NCBI GenBank assembly: GCA_014904845.1
Contig: MU119335.1
Span: forward strand, 84,271-148,270
DNA: 64,000 nt
Source: Acephala macrosclerotiorum
Taxonomy: Eukaryota; Ascomycota; Leotiomycetes; Helotiales; Mollisiaceae
Direction: 5' to 3'
The translations under genes and the position numbers were made by a program. This document shows, piece by piece, positions 19,092-31,144 of the stretch; the stretch's first letter is position 1; the number at the start of each line of letters is the position of its first letter. A model generated the notes under the pieces. It searched no databases. It was not told the origin of the DNA and saw only the letters and a list, made by a program, of their open reading frames with translations.

Positions 19092-22000
19092 TTATATTAT
19101 AGCATGCCTGATACTCCCACTCACAAACTCCCTCGCTCTCGTCCCATCGCCATTCGGAAGCTCAGGCGCACTATTCCTTCCCCTTCTTTCCATCTCCCTC
19201 TGCACATTCACCTCATCCAACTCCCTCCCAATCCCATCCGCATTCACATCAACAGCAGTAGCCTTCCCATTCCTCCTCTCCGCCTCCTCACCCCCACTCA
19301 ACCTATCGAGAAACATAAATACCCTATCCCCAACTCTCCCACACCATTTCCAAATTCCCTCAACTACCTTTCCCCAACGAGTATCAGAGTAGTCTTTCTC
19401 TGGACTACGGCCTTTGGCCCATTGTTCGAGGGTTTTGGCGGTGTGGGTGGTGGGGGAGTGTTCTTGTCCGGGGATCCAGACGATTGTTGTGTAGAGGCCG
19501 AGGAGCATGAATATTGAGAATCTAGCTTGGGAGTCAGCATGTTTGATGAGTGGAATGGAGGAAGCGGAGGGTAGGGCTGGGGTGAAGGAGAAGAATTGAT
19601 ACGAACATGAGGAGTGAGTATGGGAGCCATTTCTGGATTTTGTTGTAGTCTGTATTATCACCGTAGTTGATGTATGCGAGAAAAAGCTGTGCAACGACGG
19701 ATCCGAGCTTGCCAAAAGCAGCCGAGATACCGTGGCATAGGCCTCGGTACCTAGTGGGAAACAGTTCCGCTGGCATCTGTGAAAAGGAAAGTCAGTCATG
19801 TGCTAGAAGTCAAGGAGGAAGTTTTAGTATAAACGCACTATGTAAGAGGTCGCATTAGGACCTGGTACAATTAGTCAGAAGCTTAGTGGAGGTGAGTCGG
19901 GGATACAGACCAAAGTTGAAGAATATCTGACAAAGAATGTAAAGCACAACAATGGCTGCTTGTCCTCCGATCTCATACAGATGGTAAAATGAACCTCCAA
20001 TGACAATGAAGAGAATGAATAGCCAGAAGAAGCCGATCATCTGGATCCATTTTCGCCCGAGTCTGTCGATTGCGATGAAAGTGATCGAGATTCCGACAAG
20101 AGCGCCGAGTGAGACGACGACTAGACTTTGCCAGACGTCGTGGACGATGACGTTGTAGACGGGTTCGCTTGGTGGGCTCTTCTTGCCATACCAAATATTG
20201 GTGATGATCTTGGGAGAATTCATTCCTAGACCGTAGACTGGATGAGAAAAGTTAGTCATCACACACAAAAATCTTAAAAAACGATGATCTCTGGAAGTCA
20301 AAGGGCTGGAGCTGATAAATGGAAGTATGCTTACATGGAAGATCGAGGCAGAACCAGCAGACTGAAGTTGCGACCAGAGTTCGGAGATTCCCCTTATGCC
20401 AGAAGTAATCTTTGAAATCTTCCCAGCTTGGGGGCGGTGGTTGCTTGTTGTCATCTGAACTTAAATTTGACTTTCCAATCATCGGCATGCCTGGGAAAGC
20501 TTGTCCAGTAGATGTCATGAAGAATTGCTTGGATGGATGCTCCGAGAGTCTGTTCGCGTTGAAATCGGCGTTCGCCTCTGGATCATCTTGATATGGTCTA
20601 TACGCATTTCCTTCAAAATCATGAGGTCCCGCTTGCGGCGAGGTTGCGATTCTTCGATGAGGAGAAGCTGCAGAAGAGCCTTCACCTACATCATGCTCGG
20701 GATGTAGTAGATCGTGCTGTGCTACAGGAAGGTCGTGCGGCGTAGACTCCTCGACGCTCCTTGCACCAGATTCCACGGATATCGCCCCTGAAGAGTTTCT
20801 CGTCAAAGGATGTGTGCCCTCCAGGTCCTCATTTTTGTGCTCCTCGTGAAGGTCAACCGACAACGCACCTAAAGATCTCCTTGGCAGTGACTGCTCTTCC
20901 AGGTGCTCGGCTTCAGGGGGCGCATCAGCTGCAGGACCAGATCTTGCTCCAGACGAAGTAGTTCTGCGCAAAGGAGGTCCCTGGTATGCGGAATTATGTG
21001 TAACCATAGACGTCGCCGACACGAGTCCCGCCTGCTGCGAACCCAAAAGATATCGTTTCAATTCTGAAGCCGCCTTAGCAGTATCTCCACTGACATCCGC
21101 TGTATATCTTGGCGATTCGATAATGGTCAGACGAAACCAGAGGGCGATCACAGCAGGAATGACGCCGACTCCAATGATCCAGCGCCAAATTGAGTCTAAC
21201 GTTTCCATGCATTGGTCGTTACAGTTATCTGCGGTAGCATCTGATGGGATGCCGTCTCTCTGTCTTGCTGCAGCTATCAGTGTAACCAGTGTTGCAGCAA
21301 GTTGACCCAAAGGTTGGCATGCAAAGACAATCGTCAACATCTTTCCTCTCATCCTTGTCGGGGCAAATCTGCGAGGTTGGCATTAGGAAGTTCCGTCTGG
21401 ATGTCCATTGGAAACTTACTCTGAGCAAATGACTGCAGATAAAGGATAACTAGTTCTAATTGTTAGTAGCGTTCCACGTGATCGAGAAGTGAGTTTCCCA
21501 TAAGGGTCAACGCCCCCGGAGCGAGAGTTCAAAACGAAAGAGAAAACACTAATGAAAAAGAGGTGGACTTGCTCAGCACCGATACCAATTCCTAGAATAA
21601 AACGCCATACCAACAGGCCGACAAAGACAGACATACTGCCATGGAGCCCATTCGATGCCATCACCACCCCAAGAGTCGCGCCAATAGTGATAATAAGTTC
21701 TTGTCCGTACATTTTCCGTCTGCCCCAGAGGTCCGCTCCAAGACCGAACGCAATCTGGCCGATGATTGATCCACCTAGGGTCACAACATTCAGAGCAATT
21801 TCGTAGTTATGAGGCATAGTTCCCTCATAATAGATGATCCCAAGTATTGGCACGACCATGTTGATAGCAAAGATGGAATAGGCATCCGTAAAGAAACCAA
21901 CTCCAGCCACAACCACAATCCCTACCAACTTATTAGCATTGTAAAAAGTCAAGATTTGGGAGGTAACTCTAGAGCTGGGAGCTGTCTTGGGAGCTGAGAA

Positions 22001-22287
22001 ATAGAGCAAACAGGCACGATCCATTTGCGTGTAGGCTCCTGAGACAGCTCCCATACAAGAAAACAGCAAATTAGTATGGAAATAAGACGTACATGAGTAT
22101 TCCTTGAACTTCGCAGTCTCGAGTCGATGTATGATATAGGCTCGACGGTCGTCCTCCTGAATTGTGTTAGCCCTGCAGCAGAGCATTGTACCTGTGATTT
22201 ACGCGCACGTACGCTGATATGATCAAAGTCATCATCGCTAAATGGATTGAGGAAAAATTTGAGCCATTTGAATCCCCAGACGGACAT
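19092..22287 (-). CDS. Phosphate:H+ symporter-like MFS transporter (Pho84 family), nine exons
   Basis: Model, highest to lowest coordinate: 22213-22287, 22093-22156, 21573-21921, 21420-21449, 20335-21368, 19911-20237, 19839-19861, 19607-19776, 19092-19521. The sum is 2502 bases, in frame, 833 residues. Family blocks: AGVGFFTDAYSIFAINMV, GQIAFGLGADLWGRRKMYG, WRFILGIGIGADYPLSAVIC (across a splice), QPLGQLAATLVTLIAAARQ, ESPRYTADVSGD, CWFCLDLPFYGLGMNSPK, DRLGRKWIQMIGF and MPAELFPTRYRGLCHGISAA. Twelve membrane segments are expected. The central cytoplasmic loop is very long, about 240 residues (257-497), Ser/Pro/His-rich. The third intron (21450-21572) has a GCAAGT donor. The second (21922-22092, 171 bases) is the least certain, since the frame is open through it. 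The family imports inorganic phosphate across the plasma membrane. Confidence 0.88.
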
Positions 22288-23545
22288 GTTGGAGAAGGCT
22301 CTCGCGCGACAACCTCGCAGATGCAGAATCGCAACGTCAAATTTCAACGGGATGAACTGGAGGACCTGCAAGAAACAAAACAATATGAACAGGTGTTCGG
22401 AAGGCTAGGGCAGCTCATGCTAGCCATTGCTCGTCCTTTTGAATACGATGGGAAGATGTTGAAGTGTCGCCATGACATCGGACGAATATCATCCCAGGTA
22501 CCAGGCGGCTGGCAAGACTGGCAGCATAGAGTAAGAGGCGTAAAGGGGGCCATGCACAGCCACAGGAGCGGCATGACTCGCCAGGGCTGCAGCTCTCGTG
22601 TCTGTTGGTTGGTGCCCACACTAGCTGAGAGACGGAACGGGGAGGTCTTCCGCTTGGAATAGCCCATTATGCTGTCCCTTGACCTTCGTGGACGCCACAA
22701 GTGGGGGGATACTCAGATATCTGGCTACTGTGTCAGTTCGCAAAAGTTGTCAGCTGTCCTGAAGGCTATCTCCCGTGCCTTCGTCTGGAAGCGATTGTCA
22801 TACAGATCTCCTATAGCTTCCCAGGAAGACATTTCGTTCAATCGGGTTGAGGATTCTGTTTGGATGCACTCGGTCTGGTGGAGTATGGAGATATCGAGCT
22901 CTTGGGTGATTGATGCAATGAGGTTGAGGTTATATTTAGATTCTCGCCTCTCGCTCCCCTTTTGGCTAAGTTGAGAAAACGTGCTCCATTCTCTCGACAT
23001 CATTTGTTTATTTCAACCTCACTCCTTTCCAACCGCCTCAAATCTGCACTTCACAGCCGTCCTCCCTCCACTGAGGTGAATTGTCAAGTGACAGACGCTG
23101 CCTCAAGGAAAAGATTCACCTGGACCCAATAATGGCCCCAACGCAGCCGCTATGGCCGTCCTGCCGGAGTGACGGTATCACTCCACGGTAGAATCCCCAC
23201 GAGGGATCGGGACCCAAGAAAATTGTCAACAAGGGTCTCTGGCCCAAGAGCCTTTCTGCTGCCTGCCGTTTTCTCCATCTTCAGTGTCAAAAATTTATGA
23301 CCAAATTTGCAGCCGACACGCGACAGTTTGTTACATTGCTTGCCCCGCTCCGAATCTTGACTCAGTATCCAAGTTCATTAATCCCGTTGTTGAGCGTGTG
23401 TAGCTTTACATCTGGGGCGGGACTGATCGCGCACGACAGCTCGCTGCGTGTTCGATACCCGCTTGGGGCTCTGACATTCTCGCGCGAATCCTATCCTTAT
23501 TGACATAGCCTTCATGGCTTCGGCAATCTTGAGCCTTTGTTCATC
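22288..23545. other. Divergent intergenic region
   Basis: Shared upstream region of the phosphate transporter (-) and the next gene (+). Open frames on both strands here are short shadows. I see no RNA gene; a GTTCGATACCC-like block near 23450 does not form a tRNA arm. Confidence 0.5.
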
Positions 23546-25955
23546 ATGAGCTTTGGATGGTCTGTGGGAGATGTTATCGCGGGGCTCAAAGTTGTATACG
23601 ATATTTGGGAAGCCGTTCAAGATGGACCCCTCAACGCGCGTTTCGAAGCCGCCCAGTTCTTTGACGAGTACGTGCATATAATAAGCCGTCTAGAGAAATG
23701 GGAAAGTCGAAAAGCAGCCTTCTCGCAGGATCCTCTGCTCGCAAAGTCGCAACGACAACTACGAGAACAATGCACACTGTTTCTCAAGAACCATATCAGG
23801 TTGATACAGCAAGTCAACCCAGCAACTGTAGCAAAGAAAGAGGGGCGTTCGACTTGGTTAAAGAAGGCCGCGTTTTCAAAGGAGCAGATTATTGAATTAT
23901 ATCAACGAGTCTCGTGGCCATCCGAGCGCCAGACAGTTGCGAAGCTGCGAATTAAACTACAATTCTTCCTAGATGTCGCTAGTTTCGATATTGCCCTCGA
24001 CAACAATGACACTCTCCATCAAATGAGGTATGTATGTTATATTCTATTACCGGTCATCAAATTTGCTGACTGTGACGATTTATGCAGAACCGATAATGCG
24101 GATCTCATGTCTTCAAACCTCAAGCTGGTCACTTCACATCTTGAAATGGTATCGCTTATCAAAGAAAACCTCAGACGAATTACCAACCCCCTTGAGCCAG
24201 GACGTCAACCAGCAGAAATCGACTACCCCATGCTACGCCAATTCGACCAGGCTCTGCGTGTGCCTCAAGCATTGCCAAGACCACAACCGATGCTAGCAAT
24301 CGAATCAGGGAGGACCCAGTCTGCACTTCCGTGGGAACAGCAAAATCGGAACGCAAACGAGCTAGTGGAAGCACAATATGCGGTGCGTCCTCACGCTGCC
24401 TCTGCTGCACAGAATGCCAACGGCGTTGATCATAACGATATCCGGGACCTCATTGAGCGACGCCTCGACAATCTCTCGATGCGAGTAAAGCGGGTTGAAA
24501 CACTTGAGACAATTTCAGAAAATGAAGCGGATGATGATGCATCCATCCAGTCGCTGTTGGAACATCTCAGAAACATGCGTGCTCGAATCAGCAATGCAGT
24601 GGGTGTGTTGAGACGCCAGAGCTTGCAGAACGGATTGTCTCTCGTGCCAGGCAACCCAGAAGACGCACTAAAGGCTGAGCTTGAGGCATGGGACTTACTT
24701 GAAGAGCGCATGGAACGAGAAATTCTGCATCCTCCATGCCAGGCACGACGAATTGCAACTTCATCTACTCCGCAAAATGGACCTACAAGACCAATGGATA
24801 TCCCAAGAAGGAAATCTACCTTATCGCCACGCGCAACATACGACGGCTGGCCAGGGTCAATGAGCAGTAGTCCTGATAATCAACGTGGCTCGCTGTCATC
24901 ATCTCCCAACCAGTCTCGCCCATTGTCGCACAGCAGGAGTGGCTCTCATTCATCCCAGTCTCGGCCTTCGTCAGTACGCCTAGATCACGCAATTCCAGTA
25001 ACTTTGTAAGCTGCCCTCCCTCGTGAAAAATGAAGGTCTCTCAGGATCTCTAACATAACATAGATACTACTCGGAATACACCCTCAATGGAACAATCCAG
25101 ACTTTGAAACGAAACAACGACGGAGAAGTTGAGAAAATCACAACCTTAAGCAAAGATGGACACTTCAAAATATATCACTCGATTGACTTCCAAGCATCAA
25201 GCTCAGTCGAGACCACCATGAAACCATTCCTCGACAACCGCCACGTTTGTCCCGACGACGACCACAAATGGCGCGTACAATTCAAAGGCGCTCACGCCCT
25301 AAACATCATAAACATTCACCCCACCCAAGGAGAGAAAGTCCTCGGCTCTCTCCCCTGTCCACCAATCTACAGATTCACCAACGACAACGACTTCAAAGAA
25401 TTCCAACGCCTCCTTTTAAACAGTGAAGTAAAATTCATCTGCGACGTAACACGCATCGACCCCACCCCAGCATCCAAACACTCCCAATGCCACCTCGGCA
25501 CCATTCGAATCCTTCTCGACCCCTTCTCCAAAAACCGTTCAATCCTCTATTTCCGGCACACACCCGACCACAAAGGCTTCGTCGAATGGCCCGTTTCCAT
25601 CTTCAAACCACCTCGCGAACCGACCAAGAAATCCAAGTTGCTCACTCTCAACTCCCTAGATGACAAACCGCTCTCTCAGTCAAAAGCCCTTTCGAGAAGA
25701 AGCACTTCTGGGAGTGTGGCTACGATGGCTAGTTTTGAGACGCAGCCGGGGAATGCGTTGGCGAGGAGTCAGGGGGATAAGACGGGGTTGAAGGGGTTGG
25801 TGATTGAGTTTTATGATTGTGCGGATTGTCATGCTTTTTGGAGTGAGTTTGTGATGAGGGAGGAGGTGGAGTTTCAGTTGGATATGGATTTACGTGGAGA
25901 GATGAATGGGGAGAATGGGTTGGGGTTGGATTTTGGGAGTCCGAGCCCAAGTTGA
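23546..25955 (+). CDS. Protein with fungal NLR-type N-terminus and unknown C-terminal domain
   Basis: Three exons, 23546-24027, 24088-25005 and 25064-25955, 763 residues. The first intron (60 bases, GTATGT...ATGCAG, branch GCTGAC) has no stop and is a multiple of three, so it is easily read through by mistake. The second is GTAAGC...ACATAG with TCTAACAT. The start MSFGWSVGDVIAGLKVVYDI resembles the N-terminus of many fungal NACHT/STAND and kinase proteins. It is followed by helical segments to about residue 230, a coiled coil (RDLIERRLDNLSMRVKRVET) and a Ser/Pro-rich linker near 420-480. The C-terminal 290 residues (from YYSEYTLNGTIQTL) look globular, with a strand-rich FICDVTRIDPTP...CHLGTIRILLD core. 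No nucleotide-binding motif is present. Cytosolic by absence of signals. A role in signalling or non-self response is a guess from the N-terminus. Confidence 0.75.
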
Positions 25956-27149
25956 GGGTCTGAATTGAAGCCTTGGGCTTTTCTTGAGATTACACAACGA
26001 AGTCAGGACATGGAATATGTCTCGATGAGACGAAATATTCTGCAAATTTGTCGGCAGAGCAAAGATTGGTGTGTCTCAACCTCTTATCTTTTGCGTACTA
26101 TATATGTAGTGACGGATGACTGATGCGTGCTATAGCTCTTCCCAACGAACGTATAAGAGGCACTGGATTCCCAGGAAAGCTAGCTTTGGCAGGAGAATAA
26201 GGGTCAAAGATCACGTGGAAGGGTGCAGAAGGCCGGATACGCCGTCAGATAATAGTGGGACGTCTCTCGTACCTCGCGCCGTGCCCTGCCTTTGACGATT
26301 TGAACTTTGAAATGATATAAAACTTTTAATTTATAGAGTTTTTATTCGCACTGGCTCCGCCGGCGCGAGTGGGGGCGTTCCCCCCCATGCCCCCCCCGAG
26401 CTCTACGGGGAGCTGGAGCTGTTCTACGGGGAGCTTTATAGAGAGCTTTAAACTACGGGAGCGCTAAGTGCCAAAAGCGACACATCTTGGCGTTTCTTGG
26501 CAAAACCTTGGCGCAAAAACGTGCCGCAAATATCACGTTTTATTACGTAACCTCAAAGTAAACCATTTTTCCCTAGCGGGATAACCTTTAACTATCGTCA
26601 AAGGCACTATCGTCAAAGGCATAGCTCATTCTCGACCCCAATCCACTATCTCTAAACCCAGCTTCCGAACTACCAAACAACCGCCAAACAACCCTCTGAG
26701 AACTAATAACAATAAAAACCCATCAACTACCAAAACCCATCCAACCCCCCACCATCCAGTGCGGGAGACTGTCAAATCCTTGAACCCTGCTGGGACCGGC
26801 TTTCTTGGGACGCGCGACGAGACTTCCAGGATTAGGGAGAGGCAAGAATCGGGAAGTATCACGTGCGAGATAGGCGCAATATGCGAACGTTTGAGGGGGG
26901 CTGTTGAGATCTTGGGCAGTGAAAGATAATTAGAGAAATTGAGATAGAAATCAAGGGGAAGATGTTGTGAAAACACAGACTTTGCTGGGCTGAGCATACC
27001 AAGGTCTGAAGAGCTCATGTCCTGTTCACAATACTGATACATTGAATACCGAGTACTGACAAGATACCATTCCTATGCACGCTTTTGCGCTCTAACATAT
27101 ACGACAATCATACTATACATCCCCTCCTGTACCCACCTATCTACACCAT
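25956..27149. other. Intergenic region containing a small GC-rich foldback element
   Basis: Between two convergent genes. It holds the element at 26287-26621. A 138-codon minus frame at 26626-27042 has no domain and is probably chance. Confidence 0.5.
26287..26621. mobile_element. Small MITE-like element with 13-bp inverted ends
   Basis: TGCCTTTGACGAT at 26287-26299 is the exact inverted complement of ATCGTCAAAGGCA at 26609-26621. A second copy of that right end lies at 26594-26606. The inside changes from AT-rich to a GC-rich block (GCCGGCGCGAGTGGGGGCG with C runs) and has repeated CTACGGGGAGCT units at about 26411 and 26435. No coding potential. I cannot find a target duplication, so the borders are tentative. 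Confidence 0.5.
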
Positions 27150-29162
27150 CTATTTTCCCTGCCTATTCTTCATCTCCATCTCCCTATCAACCCTCTCCCG
27201 AATCTTTCTCATCACCTCCTGCCGACTTGGAACCGGCACTTTCCTCCACTGCTGACGCAGAAACCACTCCAGTCCTGTAGGACTCTCTCCCTTCTTAATA
27301 GACATCACAACATCCCTCGCAGCTCGCACACAATCATTCATCCCCACCCCCGTAAAACTATTCCCTGCCACCGCTAACTTCCTCTTAAACACCTCTCTAA
27401 CCTCTTCATGTCCTTTCTTCATCCTACTTTCATGTCCTACAGTATATTGCGGGATACAATTCCGCGCCAAACTCACCCTAGTGACAGTAGGAGGGGTATC
27501 GATCTTAAGATGGCGTTTTAGCACGGAAATAGCCATAGCAGCGCCTTCCTCTTCGTCGGGATAAGCATCAAAACCATCCCACCAATGCCCACCCATCATA
27601 ACTGTAACTTTCGTCCCATGCACCGTATCCTGGCCTTGAATAGCATCTGAATCAAACACTACTCCTAACGCGCACTCGGGGTTTTGGTCATAAGGGATAG
27701 AGCGCGGGATTAGATAGCCGAATCCTTGTTCTGGGAGGATGTTTGGGTCTGAGTAGTAGAGGTTTACGACCATTACGGTGACTGATGGAGTTTTTGCGAG
27801 GCTGGGAAGTTGGTCTGAGGCGAGGGTTGAGAGGTGGGCGCCTGAGATGGTGGATATGGCGCGGGTGTAGTTTGCGGTTGTATGGTTCGAGGCGTTGGTG
27901 ATCTTGATGCCGTTGCTTTCGATGTCGTATTCGAGAGAGGTGATTCGGTCATTTGTTCGGAAATGAACATTTGGGTTTGCTCGTAATGACTTCTCCAGCG
28001 CGCCAGTAAAAGCTCCGACTCCCTCTTTGAAAGAGAAAACGCTTGCTGAAATCAATTCCCTTCCAATCTCCTCCACTTTGGGCGCCAGTTCGTTCCGCAG
28101 CTCATAGTCCCGCGTTTCAACCCAGCTGCACCCATTCTTTCTCATATCAAAGAAACCCTCTCCAATGCTACCCGACACACCCTCACAATGCCACAGCTTA
28201 GCAAGCAAGCTCCTCGCACTCAACTTGTCTATATCCCCAGCATAGATGCCATGGAAAACAGCGGAAATAAGGTTATTCGCAAGATGTGGAGACCCAGAAC
28301 GTCGTGAAACAAAAGAGGCTACCGATTCATCCTCCATCTCTTTCGGTCGACCTGGCCTTTTATATTCGAATAAGCTGAGGAATACTCCTTTGAAGACGGG
28401 CTCAGTCATGACTGTCCATAACATGTCCGAGACTCTCTGTCCAGGACCAGGCATTCGGACTAGATGGTCGGGGTAGTACACGAATCGATTCTGAGCAGCG
28501 GGGGAGGAGTTCCAGCTAACGAGGATCTCGTCTTTCAATCCGAGGTTTTGAATCTACACGACCCAGTTAGCCCCACTTCGAAAGTTTTGAGATAGCCATA
28601 CCATGTCCAACGTAACAAGAGAAGCTTCGGTATTTGGCCGCAGCGTTCTCGGTCCCTTTTCAAACAAAACCTTCCCATCTGCCACATCAACATACTCGCT
28701 CTGTAGCCATCCTCCCAGCCTATTGCCCGCTTCGTAGATTGTGACTTTTGCATTCGCCAGTTCTCTCGTTATGTAGTGAGCTGCTGTCAGACCAGTAATT
28801 CCACCTCCAATGATAGCAATTCTGTTCTCCTTCTGCCCGCCTGCGTGGCCATCGTGTCTGTGTTCGGCGAACAGCGATGTAGAGTCTTGCAGGGTATCGC
28901 GGCTCAAACTCGCCGCATTGGTCTGAGAATGAGACTGAAGCTCATTTGTAGATGGAATGCTCGAATAGGCGCATTTCTGTTGGTTTACGAGACATGCAGC
29001 CGGTCGATGTCGAGGCCAAGGAGTCGAGCGAGTGGTGTGGAGAGCTCTCGTGGAGCTATTCGGCAGTCTTCTACGACTGAATCTGGAGGCCTGGCATACA
29101 GGCGAAATATAGCACTGTCTCAGCAGAGTCACCAATGCATGTTCTGGCAAGTGAGAAGGCAT
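27150..29162 (-). CDS. HEM14: Protoporphyrinogen oxidase (mitochondrial)
   Basis: Two exons, 28602-29162 and 27150-28553, with a 48-base intron (GTATGG...GTGTAG); 654 residues. The N-terminus is long, Arg/Ser-rich and lacks acidic residues for about 75 residues, fitting a mitochondrial presequence. The FAD-binding fold starts at residues 115-128 (RIAIIGGGITGLTAAH) and continues TIYEAGNRLGGWLQSEYVD and FEKGPRTLRPN, the classical flavin and PPOX signatures. The C-terminal part ends ARNCIPQYTVGHESRM and AGNSFTGVGMNDCVRAARD, the second flavin-binding block. The enzyme oxidises protoporphyrinogen IX to protoporphyrin IX, the step before ferrochelatase in heme synthesis, at the inner mitochondrial membrane. 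No damage is seen. Longer than many fungal orthologues because of the presequence and a C-terminal extension. Confidence 0.95.
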
Positions 29163-29557
29163 TGCCTAGAATGGTTGTTGTGTTTTGTCGCATCGTACGG
29201 GTTATTTTGTGGTGATGAGGTTGTTGCAATAGTGCATTTCGCTAAGAATGGGTCCAAGCCCCTCCAAGGGAGCTCCATGAGGGGCTTGATATTCCGGTCC
29301 TCGGTGTCTCATTCACGCATATTCAATTTCACTATCATCATGGAAATTTTATGTGTGGAGGGCTCTCCTCAGAGTTCGTGCTCTGAGGTGCCAAGGAACA
29401 GATGTCCATTCTACCTAAGGGGCATGTCTCCACCAAATTTCGAATCCTTGACAAACCAATCCAGAGCCCAAACGCCATTACAGTCCCGCCCTCCCAGAAG
29501 CATGTGGTATACAGTTTCGAGTGCCTCCCTCTATCATGACATACAATCGGCCCATCC
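29163..29557. other. Intergenic region between NAB2 and HEM14
   Basis: 3' region of NAB2 and promoter of HEM14, both minus strand. No gene is seen. Confidence 0.5.
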
Positions 29558-31144
29558 CTATGTGATTATCTCCGTCTTTATCGACTCCTGGCTCAATGGC
29601 CCTTCCATCTTCTCTGGAACAATGAGTTCCTCCGGTTCATTCTCATCCACAAACTTTCTCTCACTGACATGCTCCTTAGCAGCATTATTTGGTGTCCAGA
29701 CCTTATCCTTGAAAACTCCTCGCTGACCCTCGGCGTGCTTGAACGGACAGTCTGGTCTCGTGCATGGATTGAACCTGCACATCGTAGTGGTGTGTGCGAA
29801 CTTACAGCCGGGTACTGCGCAATCACCTCCGTTGCGGCATTGCTTGGCCGGGTGTCTGAACGGGCATGCAGGGCCTTTCGTGCAATTTGGATAGAACTTG
29901 CAAATTTGTTGAAGATGTGAAGCAGGCGAAGGATGTTTGCCGACACATTTCTTGTTTTGGCATGCCGCTCCGAACGAGCATGTATCGTTGAAATCAATGG
30001 GAGCTCCGACAGGTGCTGCAGGCGATTGGTGTGCAAACTTGCAGTCCACGACTGTACAACTCAAGTTGAACTTGCAAGCCGTGGTTTCTGGGTTAATCTC
30101 CTCCTGCGACTGTGACATCTCGACATCCATGGAAGAAGGCGCGCCACCTTCTGTTTTGGGCTTGTGCTCGAACTTGTTAGCATGAGGACCCTTCTGGAAG
30201 CCATTGTTTTGAGGTCGTGCGTTCTTAGGTACTCGGTCGAATAGAGATCTCGGGGGTTGTTGCTGCTGCTGGAATCCATTCGGCACACCATTTCCTATCG
30301 GCATACCTTGCGGGTTGAGCATTTGTGCCATGAGTCTTGACTGTTGTTCAAGCATCGCATAGAGCTCCATTTGCTGTTGTGGTGACATGTTCATGATGTT
30401 GCCAGCAGCGCCCCCTTGTTGCACAGGCATGCCTGCCATCGCATTGTTCATTCGGTTGTTGAGCATTCGGGGTCCGCCTCGACTAGCCATTTGTTGTTGT
30501 CGGGGTCCTGTGGGAGGTCCACGAGAGTGTGTATTGATGCGCTCGTTGCCATTCTGCGGTCGCACACGGTGGAGGACGGAATCGTTCGGTCGTCTATCCA
30601 TAGCCTTTGCTAGATGGCCAAGCATGCGCTTGTCTCTACCACTTGTGGCACCATTTCGCATTGACTTTGGACCCGTAGGTCTGAAGCTTGTTAGTGGAGG
30701 TGGTCTTGGGGGAAGTCTGAGATCTGGACCTGACAGATCTACAGACGAAATTGCGTACACATTGCTATCTCCAGTTTCGGAGACTCCTTCCATATCTGAA
30801 TCATGCGCGCCGTTCGCCATGTCAACTTGTGTATCTCCAGCAGGAGCGGCGACTCCTGGATTGCTGCCATTTTGTTGTGAATGTAGCGCCGCAACTTGTT
30901 CGAACAGCCAAATGGAGAAATCCCTCGCGCCTGGGTCATCAGATCCAAGGCCGAGAAGATCTCCAGAGAGCTCTGCTGCGACCGCCTCCTGTGTCTTTCC
31001 GTTCGCTAGCATGAGGATGATGTACTCTGCCAGCGCAGCTTCATCTCCGCCACCTTGACTCCATCCCAGCTCTACCAACTTCGGCTGGACAGCAGAATTC
31101 AAAGCTTGCCCAAGAGGCGTATCTGGGGCAACCTCGATAGACAT
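29558..31144 (-). CDS. NAB2: Nuclear poly(A)-binding CCCH zinc finger protein
   Basis: Single exon, 528 residues. The ATG at 31144 (MSIEVAPDTPLGQALNSAVQ) is chosen because the longer frame begins at a non-ATG codon and its extra residues look like untranslated leader. An N-terminal PWI-like helical fold (to about residue 100, with LAEYIILMLANGKTQEAV) is the Nab2 N-terminal domain. A Pro/Gly/Gln/Met-rich linker follows, and residues 356-472 contain five tandem CCCH fingers (CKFNLSC, CSFGAAC, CKFYPNC, CRNGGDC, CRFNPC, each closed by C-x3-H). Nab2 binds poly(A) tails in the nucleus, limits tail length and takes part in mRNA export. The tail ends with an acidic SQESIKTEIIT. Intact. Confidence 0.92.
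   Translation of the reverse strand: MSIEVAPDTPLGQALNSAVQPKLVELGWSQGGGDEAALAEYIILMLANGKTQEAVAAELSGDLLGLGSDDPGARDFSIWLFEQVAALHSQQNGSNPGVAAPAGDTQVDMANGAHDSDMEGVSETGDSNVYAISSVDLSGPDLRLPPRPPPLTSFRPTGPKSMRNGATSGRDKRMLGHLAKAMDRRPNDSVLHRVRPQNGNERINTHSRGPPTGPRQQQMASRGGPRMLNNRMNNAMAGMPVQQGGAAGNIMNMSPQQQMELYAMLEQQSRLMAQMLNPQGMPIGNGVPNGFQQQQQPPRSLFDRVPKNARPQNNGFQKGPHANKFEHKPKTEGGAPSSMDVEMSQSQEEINPETTACKFNLSCTVVDCKFAHQSPAAPVGAPIDFNDTCSFGAACQNKKCVGKHPSPASHLQQICKFYPNCTKGPACPFRHPAKQCRNGGDCAVPGCKFAHTTTMCRFNPCTRPDCPFKHAEGQRGVFKDKVWTPNNAAKEHVSERKFVDENEPEELIVPEKMEGPLSQESIKTEIIT

Noticed and set aside
23445..23475. Possible tRNA T-arm (GTTCGATACCC)
   Set aside because: The T stem does not pair over five bases and no A box or acceptor stem is found upstream.
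26626..27042. 138-codon minus-strand frame beside HEM14
   Set aside because: No domain; the hydrophobic end comes from a T/G-rich stretch. Overlaps the border of the foldback element.
30387..31058. 223-codon plus-strand frame opposite NAB2
   Set aside because: Antisense shadow of the clear NAB2 coding sequence.
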